A stretch of DNA of 64,000 nt from an uncultured Tissierellia bacterium (GCA_946402705.1 CAMIXG010000002.1:62001-126000), one strand, 5' to 3'. Positions 26,924 through 36,455 are shown, counted from the stretch's first letter. The notes: generated from the letters alone by a model not told the origin. Numbers and translations are program-made.

Positions 26924-27451
26924 TTGAAGAAAAAAATTGAGATTTTTGACTATGCAAAGGAGATTTTGACCCAGCTAGAAAAGGGTGTATTGGTAACTAG
27001 TAAGGTGGAAGATAAAGTAAACCATATGACTATAGCCTGGGGAAATCTTGGGATTGAGTGGAATAAAAAGATATTTACAATTTTTATTAAGGAAAGCAGA
27101 TTTACAAAAGAGCAGTTGGATAAAAATCCTGAGTTTACTATCAACATACCTAGGGATAGGTCAGCTAATAAAATCCTTGGATACTGTGGAAGTAGGTCAG
27201 GAAGGGATGTAAATAAAACTAAAGAATTAGGTCTACATCTAGAAAAGTCTGAAAATATCTCTGTTCCTGGAGTAAGAGAGTTACCCTTGACTTTGGAATG
27301 TAGAATAATATATAAACAAAAGCAGGAAGCTGAGAAGATAAGTTATGAAAATTTAAAAAAGCATTACCCAGAATATACTGAAAATAGATTGAGTGATAAT
27401 TTTCATACAGCATATTATGGGGAAATAGTAGCTGCTTATCTTATAGACTAG
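26924..27451 (+). CDS. flavin reductase-like FMN-binding protein
   Basis: The 175-residue protein has the split-barrel flavin reductase fold: EKGVLVTSKVEDKVNHMTIAWG near residue 15, an IFTIFIKESRFTKEQLDKNPEFTINIP segment near 48 (flavin-site Arg/Thr) and CGSRSGRDVNK near 85. Related proteins bind FMN and reduce flavins or act as small electron carriers. I chose TTG 26924, seven bases after AGGAGG; TTG 26921 is only four bases away. It is convergent with the GNAT gene. The partner enzyme is unknown. Confidence 0.82.
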   Translation: MKKKIEIFDYAKEILTQLEKGVLVTSKVEDKVNHMTIAWGNLGIEWNKKIFTIFIKESRFTKEQLDKNPEFTINIPRDRSANKILGYCGSRSGRDVNKTKELGLHLEKSENISVPGVRELPLTLECRIIYKQKQEAEKISYENLKKHYPEYTENRLSDNFHTAYYGEIVAAYLID

Positions 27452-27477
27452 CTGGTGAGTATTAGTCAGTCTATAAG
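27440..27477. terminator. inverted repeat across the convergent stop codons
   Basis: CTTATAGACT (27440-27449) and AGTCTATAAG (27468-27477) form a perfect 10-bp stem with an 18-base loop, overlapping the ends of both converging genes. No T-run follows, so terminator activity is uncertain. Confidence 0.4.
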
Positions 27478-28016
27478 TTGAAAGAAGCTTTATCTATCTT
27501 GTAAAGAACATGAGGATATAGAGGATTGTCTCTTGGTACTAGAGGATGATTAAAATCAAGGGCTTTTTCCATGCCAATTTTCTCCATAACATTTTGGGAT
27601 GGGAGATTTATTTGGGCTGTAAATGCATATATATCTTTTATATTAAGAGTCTTGAAACCATAGTTAAGAACAGCCCTAGCTCCTTCTTGAGCATAGCCCA
27701 TGTTCCAGTAATTACTATGTAATCTCCAACCAATTTCAACTTCATCTTTCACAGCTATATCAAAGCTGATTTTTGCAAGTCCAATTAAACCAATAAACTC
27801 ATTGGTATCTAGGATATCTACTGAAAAGAGTGTGTAACCATATTCAGCCTTGTGTGTTTTTATTTTATTTACAAAACCATTGTTTTCTAACTTATTAAGT
27901 GTATTTAAGAAGTATCTCATTATATATGGATCAGAATTAATCTCATATAATTTATCAACATCAGAATCCAAGATATCCCTAAAGCCAAGTCTTTTTGATT
28001 TAAATAAATAATTCAT
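27471..28016 (-). CDS. GNAT family N-acetyltransferase (RimJ/RimL-like)
   Basis: The 181-residue protein starts with the KSKRLGFRDILDSDVDKLYEI pattern of the RimJ/RimL-like GNAT group. NEFIGLIGLAKI near residue 72, EIGWRLHSNYWNMGYAQEGARAVLNYGF near 92 (acetyl-CoA-binding motif A region with the Gly-rich turn replaced in the usual way) and NLPSQNVMEKIGM near 138 follow. It should transfer an acetyl group from acetyl-CoA to an amine, but the substrate is unknown. The AlkD-like gene lies 7 bp upstream and both are probably one unit. Confidence 0.87.
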   Translation of the reverse strand: MNYLFKSKRLGFRDILDSDVDKLYEINSDPYIMRYFLNTLNKLENNGFVNKIKTHKAEYGYTLFSVDILDTNEFIGLIGLAKISFDIAVKDEVEIGWRLHSNYWNMGYAQEGARAVLNYGFKTLNIKDIYAFTAQINLPSQNVMEKIGMEKALDFNHPLVPRDNPLYPHVLYKIDKASFNL

Positions 28017-28023
28017 ATTCTAC

Positions 28024-28710
28024 CTACCTTCTATATTTAATAACTAAGTCCTTATCTTCCTGGCTAATTTGTCTAGAATCTCTAATTTTCTGTATGGCCT
28101 TATTTTGTATGGAGGAAGACAAGGTGTTTTTCTTAAAGTATTTAAGTACAAGTGTTTTAAATTCCATATAGTAATATGAAATGGCCCAAGCCATAGCCAT
28201 ATCAACATAATAATCATCGTTTTCTATAGCTTCAACATTTTCGAAAAACTCATCTATATATTTTTCTTCTATATAATAGTTTAAAGACATAACCCCTGCA
28301 AATCTAAGATCATATGTGGAACTTGACTTAAAGTAGGTTTTTAAAAAATCCCAAAAATAATCTTTATTTTTATCTACAATTTTTAAAGAATTACAAAAAG
28401 AGTCGCAAATTGACCAATTTGTGATTTGGGGCACAAAATCTTTTATAAGCTGAGCTGTTTCATCTATTGGGTACTTTAGATAGCCAATAGATAGACCTTT
28501 TATCATAGTTTCCTCAAAATATATATCCTCATACTTATAGAAGAAATCTAAATAGTCTTCATTTTTTGCAAGTTTTTTTGCAAAACTTCTTAATTTAGGT
28601 ATTCTAACACCTAATATATTACCAACACCAGGAAGGAGATTTGAAGAAAAAATTTGATAATCATTATCTTTTTCCTCAATTAGTAACTCTCGTAAATTCA
28701 TATTTTCCAT
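28024..28710 (-). CDS. DNA alkylation repair protein (AlkD-like)
   Basis: AlkD-type glycosylases remove positively charged alkylated bases with a HEAT-like helical superhelix. The 228-residue protein is all-helical and keeps key residues: Trp and Asp in NWSICDSFCNSL near residue 97-108 and Trp in MAMAWAIS near 170. The N-terminus has GVRIPKLRSFAKKL, the usual opening of the family. AGGTGAT lies just before ATG 28710. It is a short family member. It is followed by a GNAT gene and divergent from a small secreted protein gene. Confidence 0.87.
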   Translation of the reverse strand: MENMNLRELLIEEKDNDYQIFSSNLLPGVGNILGVRIPKLRSFAKKLAKNEDYLDFFYKYEDIYFEETMIKGLSIGYLKYPIDETAQLIKDFVPQITNWSICDSFCNSLKIVDKNKDYFWDFLKTYFKSSSTYDLRFAGVMSLNYYIEEKYIDEFFENVEAIENDDYYVDMAMAWAISYYYMEFKTLVLKYFKKNTLSSSIQNKAIQKIRDSRQISQEDKDLVIKYRR

Positions 28711-28726
28711 ATTATCACCTATGAAT

Positions 28727-28755
28727 ATACTAATATTATTTTAATTTAAAAGCAA
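28727..28755 (-). promoter_or_regulatory. promoter of alkD-like/GNAT unit
   Basis: Minus strand: TTGCTT (28750-28755), 17 bases, TAGTAT (28727-28732), about 17 bases before the ATG. Moderate match. Confidence 0.5.
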
Positions 28756-28778
28756 TGTAGAAATAAAAAAATAAGTTG

Positions 28779-28787
28779 TGGTATAAT
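28779..28787 (+). promoter_or_regulatory. extended -10 promoter of small secreted protein gene
   Basis: TGG followed by TATAAT (28782-28787); no clear -35. It lies about 50 bases before the GTG start. Confidence 0.5.
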
Positions 28788-28837
28788 GAAGACATAAATG
28801 GAATGTATTTTATGTAAAAAAGAATAGAGGTGGGAAT

Positions 28838-29287
28838 GTGAAAAAGACAATAATGACAGTTGCAATTACACTAATAATATTGTTAGTTAATACAATTGCC
28901 TTTGCAGAGCCTTTAAATAAAACTCTAACTTATAAATATGATAAAGAAGAAACTATAGAAAGTGAAGATTCTTTACATCATTCAATGATTATTTCTGTAA
29001 AACAAGCTGAACAAATAATGAAAAAAGGAATATTTACAGCTTCTAAAAGTAGCCTTGAATCATTGTTCTCAAAATTTAAAGAAATGTTGAGAATTAAGGT
29101 TGAAATTCAAGAAATTTATATAAGTACAGGTAAAATAGTCGAAAATATGATGAAAAATATAGAAGAAAAAGAGTTGGCCACTTATGAATCCATAAATCAA
29201 ACAATTATATATATTCATAAGTGGGATGAAAAGGACAGGATTATACCCCAAGATTTCAGCGATGAAGACAGCAATTTTATTTCCTAG
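28838..29287 (+). CDS. small secreted protein of unknown function
   Basis: The 149-residue protein begins at GTG 28838 behind GAGGTGGG. It has a clear signal peptide: two Lys, a hydrophobic core (about 5-21) and a cleavage-type AFA-EP near residues 21-25. The mature part is charged, rich in Glu, Lys and Ile, predicted mostly helical, without Cys and without a motif I can recognise. It lies 34 bp before the dehydratase activase gene and may share its message, but a functional link is not evident. Confidence 0.65.
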   Translation: MKKTIMTVAITLIILLVNTIAFAEPLNKTLTYKYDKEETIESEDSLHHSMIISVKQAEQIMKKGIFTASKSSLESLFSKFKEMLRIKVEIQEIYISTGKIVENMMKNIEEKELATYESINQTIIYIHKWDEKDRIIPQDFSDEDSNFIS

Positions 29288-29321
29288 ATAAAACTTAAGA
29301 TTCATAAAAGGAGATGAAATT

Positions 29322-32300
29322 ATGTCAATATTTAAAATGGGACTAGATGTAGGATCAACTACAGTAAAACTAGTTGTATTAGACAGTTATAATGATTTAA
29401 TTTATTCAGTATATAAAAGGCACTTCTCAGATGTTAAAAAAACAGCTGGAGATGTTATTTTAGATGCCTATAAAAGATTTAAAAATGAAGATGTGAAATT
29501 AATGGTAACAGGTTCAGGTGGACTTGGAATAACTAATTGGTTAGACTTACCATTTATACAGGAAGTTATAGCATCTACAAAAGGTATAGAAACAATAATA
29601 CCAGAAACAGATGTTGCAATAGAACTTGGTGGAGAAGATGCCAAGATAACATATTTGGGAGATGCATTGGAACAAAGAATGAATAGTATTTGTGCTGGAG
29701 GTACAGGAGCTTTTATAGACCAAATGGCAGTTTTACTTGAGACAGATGCCAGTGGTTTAAATGAACTTGCCCTAAAGAGTGAATCTATCTATCCAATAGC
29801 ATCAAGGTGTGGAGTATTTGCCAAAACTGATATACAGGCACTTATAAACCAAGGCGCTACAAAGGAAGACATAGCAGATTCTGTATTTCAAGCAGTTGTA
29901 AACCAAACAATATCAAACCTTGCTTGTGGTAGACCCATAAAGGGGAAAATAGCATTTTTAGGAGGGCCACTTCATTTTATGGAAGGGCTTAGAAATAGGT
30001 TTATAGAAACTTTAGAATTGACTGATGATGAAATAATACATCCAGAGAATTCTCAACTGTATGTTGCTATGGGAGCTGCTATAGCTGCTGAAAATGAGAT
30101 GCAGATAAGTTTTGAAGAACTTAAAAAAAGAGTTGAAAAAAATGAATATAAAAAATCTGTAGAGATTAAAAATATAGAACCCTTATTTGAGACAGAAGAA
30201 GATTATTATAAATTTAAGGAAAGACATGATAAAAATAGGGTGGAATATGTAGATAGGCCAGAAGAATATACAGGAGTTGGATATCTGGGCATAGATGCAG
30301 GATCTACTACTACCAAGGCTATAGTTATCAGTGAAGATGACAAGATACTATATTCTTTTTATGGTAATAATAAGGGAAAACCAATAGACCAGTCTATGAA
30401 AATATTAAATGAAATTTACACTAAGCTTCCAAATGTAAAAATAGCTTATTCTTGTGTAACAGGTTATGGAGAAAAGCTTATAAAAACAGGATTAAAATTA
30501 GATCATGGTGAAGTTGAAACCATGGCACATTATAAGGGAGCAAGACTATTTAAACCAGATGTAGATTTTATAATAGACATTGGTGGACAAGATATGAAGG
30601 CTATAAAGATACAAGATGGAGTAATTAATGAAATACTATTAAATGAGGCTTGTTCTTCAGGATGTGGTTCTTTTATAGAAACCTTTGCAGAATCAGTTAA
30701 TATGAGTGCTAAAGACTTTCTAAACCAAGGATTATTTGCAAAAAAACCTGTAGATCTAGGTTCAAGATGTACAGTATTTATGAATTCCATGGTTAAACAG
30801 GCTCAAAAAGAGGGTTCAACCCTAGGAGATATTTCATCAGGACTTGCTTATTCAGTTATAAAAAATGCAATTCAAAAAGTTATAAAAGCTAGGGACCCAA
30901 AGGCATTAGGGAAAAACATTGTGGTTCAAGGTGGAACTTTCTATGGAGATGCAATACTGAGAAGTTTTGAAAAGATTTCAGAAAGAGAAGTTATTAGACC
31001 AAATATATCTGGTTTGATGGGAGCACTTGGAGCAGCCTTGATAGCCAAGGAAGAATGTGGCGGAAGAGAGTCTTCAATACTACAATTAGCAGAACTTGAA
31101 AAATTAACTTACAGCTCTAGTCAAAAAAATTGTGGCTTATGTGGAAATAATTGTTTATTAACAATAAATCATTTTTCAAATGGTCAAGAATATATAATTG
31201 GAAATAGATGTGAAAGAGGAGCAGGTATAGAGCTTAAAACCAATAAATTACCAAATCTTTTTGATTATAAATATAAGAGAACTTTTGGATATAAAACTTT
31301 GAAAAAAGAAGAGGCTAAAAGAGGAATCGTTGGAATACCTAGAGTACTTAATATGTACGAAAACTATCCTTTTTGGCATACTTTTTTCACAGATTTAGGT
31401 TTTAGAGTAGAGTTATCTACAAAATCTAGTAGGGAAACTTATGAACTAGGTATAGCTTCAATACCAAGTGAAACAGCTTGTTATCCAGCTAAAATGAGTC
31501 ATGGGCACATAATAAAACTTATAAATGATGGAGTTAAGTTTATTTTCTACCCTTCAGTATTTTATGAAAGAGAAGAAAAAGAAGGTGTAGACAACCACTT
31601 AAATTGTCCAGTTGTAGCTGGATATCCAGAGGTTATAAAAAACAATGTCCATGATTTAAAGGAAAACGACATTGTATTTAAAAATCCTTTTATAAGTTTA
31701 GATGATAAAAAATCACTTAAAAAATCCTTGTATGAATCTCTAAAGGATATGGATATAAGTAAGACAGAGATAAATAAAGCAGTTGATTTAGCTTGGGAAG
31801 AACAAGATAGCTATAAAGAAGATATAAGAGATGAAGGCGCTAGGGTGGTAAGAGAACTTAGGGAAAATAACCAGATGGGTATAGTTTTAGCAGGTAGACC
31901 TTACCATATAGACCCTGCTATAAATCATGGTATACCTGAACTTATAACATCTTTAGGTATAGCAGTTTTATCTGAAGATAGTGTAGATCATCTTGGAGAA
32001 TTAGATGCAGGTTTGAGAGTCCTTGATCAATGGACTTATCATTCTAGGCTTTATAGGGCGGCAAAATTTGTATCTACTGAAGAAAATTTAAATCTAATCC
32101 AGCTAGTATCATTTGGTTGTGGTCTAGATGCTGTTACAACAGATCAAGTAGATGAGATAATGAGAAAGAATGATAAGCTTTATACTCAATTGAAAATAGA
32201 TGAAATAAGTAACCTAGGAGCAGCAACTATAAGGATAAGATCCTTAGTAGCAGCTCTTGAAGAAAGAAAGAATAAAGAGATAAAACATCATGCTTTGAAA

Positions 32301-33593
32301 GAGTATGAAAAGGTATCTTTTACAAAAGAAGATAAGAAAAATCATACTATTTTAATGCCAGAGATGGCACCTATACAGTTTAAACTTATAGAAAGGTCAT
32401 TAAATATAGCTGGTTACAATGTAGAAGTTTTAGGTGGAGAAAATAGGGACATAATAGATGCAGGACTTAAGTATGTTCATAATGATGCATGTTTCCCAGC
32501 TCTTGTAGTAATTGGACAATTTATAAATGCTCTTAAATCAGGTAAATATGATTTGGATAATACATCAATACTCCTTAGTCAAACGGGTGGTATGTGTAGG
32601 GCTTCAAATTATATTGGATTTTTAAGAAAGGCTTTAAAGGATACAGGTTTTGAAAAAATACCAGTAATAGCAGTAAGTACTCAAAGTATAGAAAAAAATC
32701 CTGGATTTACCTACTCTATAAGTATGTTAAACAATTTGTTGATGGCAGTTCTTTTGGGTGACTTACTACAAAGAGTAAGTCTTAGAGTTAGACCTTATGA
32801 AAAAATTAAAAACTCTACAAATATCCTTTTAGATAACTGGATAGAAAAATCTAGAAATTATCTAACAGATATGAATAAAAAGAAATTTAAAAAAGTTGTA
32901 GACGAGATAATTAGAGATTTTGAAAAATTAGAAACTGTTGATATAGAAAAACCTAAGGTTGGTATAGTAGGAGAAATTCTAGTTAAATATCATCCAGTTG
33001 CAAATAACAATCTAATAGATGTATTAGAAGCAGAAGGTGCAGAGGTATTAATAAGTGATTTAGCTGATTTTATGTCCTATGCCCTATATAATTCTAATTT
33101 TAAACATGAACATCTAGGAAAGTCCAAGAAGGATAAGATTTTTGGAAATATAGGAATAAAATATATAGAGTCTTATAGAAAATATGTAAGAGAGGCACTT
33201 GAAAAATCAGATATATTTACACCACCAGCCCACATAGAGGAGCTGGCAGAGTATGGAGAAAAGGTTGTATCCTTAGGTAATCAATCTGGTGAAGGCTGGT
33301 TACTTACAGCTGAAATGATGGAATTTGTCCATGAGGGTGTTGAAAATGTTGTATGTGTTCAGCCTTTTGGATGTCTACCAAATCATATAACTGGAAAGGG
33401 TATGATAAAGCCTATTAGGGAAATAAATCCTAAGGCAAATATAATACCTATAGATTTTGATCCAGGTGCAAGTAGTGTAAATCAACTTAATAGACTTAAG
33501 CTAATGCTATCTAGAGCAAATGATAATTTAAAAGATGATAAATTTGAAAAAATAGATAGAAATTTACTTGAAAAAAATATAGAAAAAAAATAG
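29322..33593 (+). CDS. giant 2-hydroxyacyl-CoA dehydratase activase-like protein
   Basis: A 1423-residue member of the large BcrA/BadF/HgdC-type activases. It has two ASKHA ATPase domains in tandem: GLDVGSTTVKLVV at about residue 7 with NSICAGGTGAFIDQ near 120, and GIDAGSTTTKAIVI near 323 with EACSSGCGSFIETFA near 440, whose Cys residues would hold the dimer-bridging [4Fe-4S] cluster. A Cys-rich segment CGLCGNNC (about 604-611) and a DUF2229-type region follow; the C-terminal part resembles dehydratase subunits (QPFGCLPNHITGKGM near 1345). Single-ATPase relatives are about 260 residues. The family is thought to couple ATP hydrolysis to low-potential electron transfer; the true substrate is unknown. 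AAAGGAGATG precedes the ATG. Confidence 0.9.
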   Translation: MSIFKMGLDVGSTTVKLVVLDSYNDLIYSVYKRHFSDVKKTAGDVILDAYKRFKNEDVKLMVTGSGGLGITNWLDLPFIQEVIASTKGIETIIPETDVAIELGGEDAKITYLGDALEQRMNSICAGGTGAFIDQMAVLLETDASGLNELALKSESIYPIASRCGVFAKTDIQALINQGATKEDIADSVFQAVVNQTISNLACGRPIKGKIAFLGGPLHFMEGLRNRFIETLELTDDEIIHPENSQLYVAMGAAIAAENEMQISFEELKKRVEKNEYKKSVEIKNIEPLFETEEDYYKFKERHDKNRVEYVDRPEEYTGVGYLGIDAGSTTTKAIVISEDDKILYSFYGNNKGKPIDQSMKILNEIYTKLPNVKIAYSCVTGYGEKLIKTGLKLDHGEVETMAHYKGARLFKPDVDFIIDIGGQDMKAIKIQDGVINEILLNEACSSGCGSFIETFAESVNMSAKDFLNQGLFAKKPVDLGSRCTVFMNSMVKQAQKEGSTLGDISSGLAYSVIKNAIQKVIKARDPKALGKNIVVQGGTFYGDAILRSFEKISEREVIRPNISGLMGALGAALIAKEECGGRESSILQLAELEKLTYSSSQKNCGLCGNNCLLTINHFSNGQEYIIGNRCERGAGIELKTNKLPNLFDYKYKRTFGYKTLKKEEAKRGIVGIPRVLNMYENYPFWHTFFTDLGFRVELSTKSSRETYELGIASIPSETACYPAKMSHGHIIKLINDGVKFIFYPSVFYEREEKEGVDNHLNCPVVAGYPEVIKNNVHDLKENDIVFKNPFISLDDKKSLKKSLYESLKDMDISKTEINKAVDLAWEEQDSYKEDIRDEGARVVRELRENNQMGIVLAGRPYHIDPAINHGIPELITSLGIAVLSEDSVDHLGELDAGLRVLDQWTYHSRLYRAAKFVSTEENLNLIQLVSFGCGLDAVTTDQVDEIMRKNDKLYTQLKIDEISNLGAATIRIRSLVAALEERKNKEIKHHALKEYEKVSFTKEDKKNHTILMPEMAPIQFKLIERSLNIAGYNVEVLGGENRDIIDAGLKYVHNDACFPALVVIGQFINALKSGKYDLDNTSILLSQTGGMCRASNYIGFLRKALKDTGFEKIPVIAVSTQSIEKNPGFTYSISMLNNLLMAVLLGDLLQRVSLRVRPYEKIKNSTNILLDNWIEKSRNYLTDMNKKKFKKVVDEIIRDFEKLETVDIEKPKVGIVGEILVKYHPVANNNLIDVLEAEGAEVLISDLADFMSYALYNSNFKHEHLGKSKKDKIFGNIGIKYIESYRKYVREALEKSDIFTPPAHIEELAEYGEKVVSLGNQSGEGWLLTAEMMEFVHEGVENVVCVQPFGCLPNHITGKGMIKPIREINPKANIIPIDFDPGASSVNQLNRLKLMLSRANDNLKDDKFEKIDRNLLEKNIEKK

Positions 33594-33601
33594 AAGTGTA
33601 A

Positions 33602-33640
33602 AAAAGTCCCAAGAATATATCTTGGGACTTTTCTTTTTTG
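33602..33640 (+). terminator. terminator after the activase gene
   Basis: A 13-bp stem (AAAAGTCCCAAGA / TCTTGGGACTTTT, 33602-33614 and 33620-33632) with loop ATATA and CTTTTTT after it. Confidence 0.9.
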
Positions 33641-33699
33641 TAGTCAATTACAAGGATAAGGATTTTTTATGGTATTATAAAAGAGAAGGGAAGTGAATT

Positions 33700-35466
33700 A
33701 TGAAAATTATTGATAAGTTTATAAGTAACACAAAAGGTTTAAAAGAAAGTGTTAAAAGATTTCCAATAACTATGATATATGCGCTTGTTTTGTGTATTGT
33801 TTCAATCTATCAAGTTAGAGAGGGAATGATATTTGATAACGAAGTTAAATTTTTAGATATGATTAAACTAATGGAAGCATTAGGATTTGGACTTATAATG
33901 TCTCTGGCAATAGGTGTTTTTATAGAAACTATTGGGGATGGAAAGAAAAAAAGAATAGCTTATGGATTATATATCTTGGAAGCTGCAGCAGTATATTTTT
34001 TATATAAATATTTATTAGAAGCTAATGGACTAGATATATATGAAACTGTTATTTATACCAAATATGCTGGAATTATATTGAGTACAAGCTTGCTAGTTTA
34101 TTTTATAGGTAGGATATTTAATACAAAAAACTATGACAGTTATGTGGTTCAAATTATAAAAGCAGTTTTAGTGGCTTTTCTTAATTGTATAATATTAGTT
34201 TTAGGTTTGTATTTTATCTTGTTTACTTTAGATACTTTATTTAATATATATATTGATTATAAAATTTATTCATATATCTATATAATAATGTATACTCTAG
34301 TTTTTACAGCTTTTACAATATCAGGCTTTCCTAAAAATGAGGATGATTTTTCAGAAAAAAAATTAGGCAAGGTAGCAGAGAAAATATATGTATATGTTCT
34401 TATGCCACTTATTGCAATTTATACTGTGATACTATATGCCTTTTTTATAAAGGTCCTTGTTATGAGAATATGGCCAGATGGGATTGTATCACACTTGGTA
34501 CTTTGGTATTCTCTAGTTGGGATATTTGTCCTATTCTTTACTAAGTCTGTAGTAAAGGATAGCAAACTGGCAGGCTTATTTAGAAAGTACTATCCTATAT
34601 CAAATATAATAAACTTAGTTTTAATGTTTTATGCAATTTATATAAGGATAAAAAATTACGGTTTTACAGTAAATAGATATATAGTATTAGTAGCAGGAAT
34701 ATGGGTTTTATTAGTTGATATATTCTACCTTATATTTAAGGATGAAGAGAATATAATTGTTCCAATAAGTATGAGTTTATTTGTTACAATGACAATATTT
34801 GGACCTTTTAATGCTTTTAATACAAGTCTTAGAAGTCAGAATAAAAAATTAGAAAGAGCGCTTGTAGAAAATGAGATTCTAATTAATGGAAAACTTACTC
34901 AAAAAGATAAGGTGTACTTGGATTATAAAAATTTAGGAAATATAAATAGTACCCTAGTATATATAGAAGATAATTTTGGTAAGAATAAAATTAAGTCTTT
35001 GTCTCCAAAAGAAGTCGATAAACTGAGAAAAATAATAGAACTTGATCCAAATTCAACTATACCAGAAGAAGATGGAAACTGGTATGATGGAGATTTTAAT
35101 GGACTTGAGTATATATATTATAATAAGCGTAATAAGCAGTATGATATAGGTGGATATAATCATATGGCTACTTTGGATACTTGGTCAGATACCTATATTG
35201 AATTTGGTGATATAAAGGTAAAAATGGACAATAACTATAATTTAGAACTTGTGAGAGAGGAAAGTAAGTTTCTAGATTTAGAAGTATTATTAAATGAAAA
35301 ATTAGATTTAAAAAATGTATTGGATGAAGAACAATTAGAGATAGAAACTGAAATTAATGGTTTGAAAATTAAGCTTGTGGTTGAAAGTTTCAATGGAGAG
35401 TATGATAAGAGAGTGGAAAATTCTAAGGTAAAACTTAACAGTTTAACTATAAATATCTTCTTATAA
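33700..35466 (+). CDS. DUF4153-type membrane protein
   Basis: The 588-residue protein has about 10-11 hydrophobic segments between residues 22 and 370, then a soluble C-terminal domain of about 210 residues. The segment order and the sequence LMPLIAIYTVILYAFFIKVLV, shared with DUF4153 proteins, suggest that family, whose function is not known. The C-terminal part carries YDIGGYNHMATLDTW near residue 485, unrelated to any enzyme I know. GAAGGGAAG lies before the ATG. It forms a single-gene unit. Confidence 0.7.
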   Translation: MKIIDKFISNTKGLKESVKRFPITMIYALVLCIVSIYQVREGMIFDNEVKFLDMIKLMEALGFGLIMSLAIGVFIETIGDGKKKRIAYGLYILEAAAVYFLYKYLLEANGLDIYETVIYTKYAGIILSTSLLVYFIGRIFNTKNYDSYVVQIIKAVLVAFLNCIILVLGLYFILFTLDTLFNIYIDYKIYSYIYIIMYTLVFTAFTISGFPKNEDDFSEKKLGKVAEKIYVYVLMPLIAIYTVILYAFFIKVLVMRIWPDGIVSHLVLWYSLVGIFVLFFTKSVVKDSKLAGLFRKYYPISNIINLVLMFYAIYIRIKNYGFTVNRYIVLVAGIWVLLVDIFYLIFKDEENIIVPISMSLFVTMTIFGPFNAFNTSLRSQNKKLERALVENEILINGKLTQKDKVYLDYKNLGNINSTLVYIEDNFGKNKIKSLSPKEVDKLRKIIELDPNSTIPEEDGNWYDGDFNGLEYIYYNKRNKQYDIGGYNHMATLDTWSDTYIEFGDIKVKMDNNYNLELVREESKFLDLEVLLNEKLDLKNVLDEEQLEIETEINGLKIKLVVESFNGEYDKRVENSKVKLNSLTINIFL

Positions 35467-35471
35467 AAAAG

Positions 35472-35510
35472 GACCTATTTTTTACCCAAGGGTAAGAAAT
35501 AGGTCTCTTT
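35472..35510. terminator. bidirectional terminator between convergent genes
   Basis: A 16-bp stem (35472-35487 / 35490-35505) with outer arms GACCTATTT / AAATAGGTC and a tight apical turn. CTCTTTTATT follows on the plus side and TTTTTTATAA on the minus side. Confidence 0.85.
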
Positions 35511-35512
35511 TA

Positions 35513-36076
35513 TTATTCATAAATATGAATAGAGTTATCACTGCTATTAAATTTAACCTTATAACCTAAATTTTCAAGTAGGTATCTAATTGGTAAATAG
35601 GTTCTATTATTTTCATTTGAAATTGTAGCAGGTGCTTCTATGGGATGGACTTTATTATTTTTAGAAGCCACATTTTTATCTATGGGAAATCTTAAAACAA
35701 CACCCTTTCCATAAACTTCCACTATACGATTTGATCCATTCCAATTGATATTAAGATTGAATAATTCTGTTATATCTTTTATGGCAATAGAAGTTCGCCC
35801 ATTTAAGTTATTAATTGGATAAGATAACTTATCATCTAAATTAATAGAGCTACCATCTTTTTTATGGTAAATTATACTTACATTTTTATTAAGTGGGACC
35901 ATTAATTCCTTGCTAGGCCTAAACTGCTTAAAAACCATGATGTCCTTTTTTATAGGATAAGAATTATTAAGCTTATTTGAGTTTACATTGTTTGCAAAAA
36001 CAGTTGATTGAAATGATATAGCTACTACTGTTGCTATAGAAAAAGTTTTTGCTAAATTGATTTTGATATTTTTCAT
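35513..36076 (-). CDS. secreted protein with copper-amine-oxidase-N-like stalk domain
   Basis: The 187-residue protein has a signal peptide (MKNIKINLAKTFSIATVV..., cleavage near AFANN in this form: VFANN at about 29). The rest resembles the Cu_amine_oxidN1 'stalk' domain common in clostridial surface proteins: RTSIAIKDITELFNLNINWNGSNRIVEVY near 95 and RTYLPIRYLLENLGYKVKFNSSDNSI near 155. Such domains hold proteins at the cell surface and have no enzyme activity. I chose ATG 36076, four bases after GGTGAT; the GTG and ATG further upstream lie inside the ribosome site. Its partner is unknown. Confidence 0.8.
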   Translation of the reverse strand: MKNIKINLAKTFSIATVVAISFQSTVFANNVNSNKLNNSYPIKKDIMVFKQFRPSKELMVPLNKNVSIIYHKKDGSSINLDDKLSYPINNLNGRTSIAIKDITELFNLNINWNGSNRIVEVYGKGVVLRFPIDKNVASKNNKVHPIEAPATISNENNRTYLPIRYLLENLGYKVKFNSSDNSIHIYE

Positions 36077-36128
36077 TTTAATCACCATCCAAAAATTTTA
36101 GTGCTTTTGTCATGTAAGATATAGGATG

Positions 36129-36365
36129 TTATTTACAAATTTTATTGTAAAAATAATTTTTAAGTCTATAGGTTATATATATACTTAGGATAAAAGTTAG
36201 TATGAAAATTTCAGTGTATATAGAGCTTCTTAGAAAATTTGTACTAAACAATAAATCCACAGTTGAGATAATCATACCATAGGTTAAAATAACTGGAAAT
36301 TTTATTGTAAAAAAACAAAAACTAAAAAAACTAAGTAAAACTAAACTAAATACAAATTTTTTCAT
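36129..36365 (-). CDS. small membrane protein, unknown
   Basis: A 78-residue hydrophobic protein with two or three membrane segments (about 5-24, 28-45 and 52-68) and a Lys/Tyr-rich C-terminus. ATG 36365 has GGGAGAG four bases upstream, which supports real translation. No family is recognised. It lies 52 bp before the stalk-domain gene in the same direction, so the two may form a unit. Confidence 0.5.
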   Translation of the reverse strand: MKKFVFSLVLLSFFSFCFFTIKFPVILTYGMIISTVDLLFSTNFLRSSIYTEIFILTFILSIYITYRLKNYFYNKICK

Positions 36366-36455
36366 AGATAACTCTCCCATTATGTTTTATATTTATCATA
36401 ACAAAGAATCACTCTATAATTATAACCATATATCACTAAAATATTCTAAATAAAT

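Noticed and set aside
36129..36380. Upstream start (ATG 36380) of the small membrane protein
   Set aside because: That ATG forms part of the GGGAGAG ribosome site for ATG 36365, so the shorter version is preferred.
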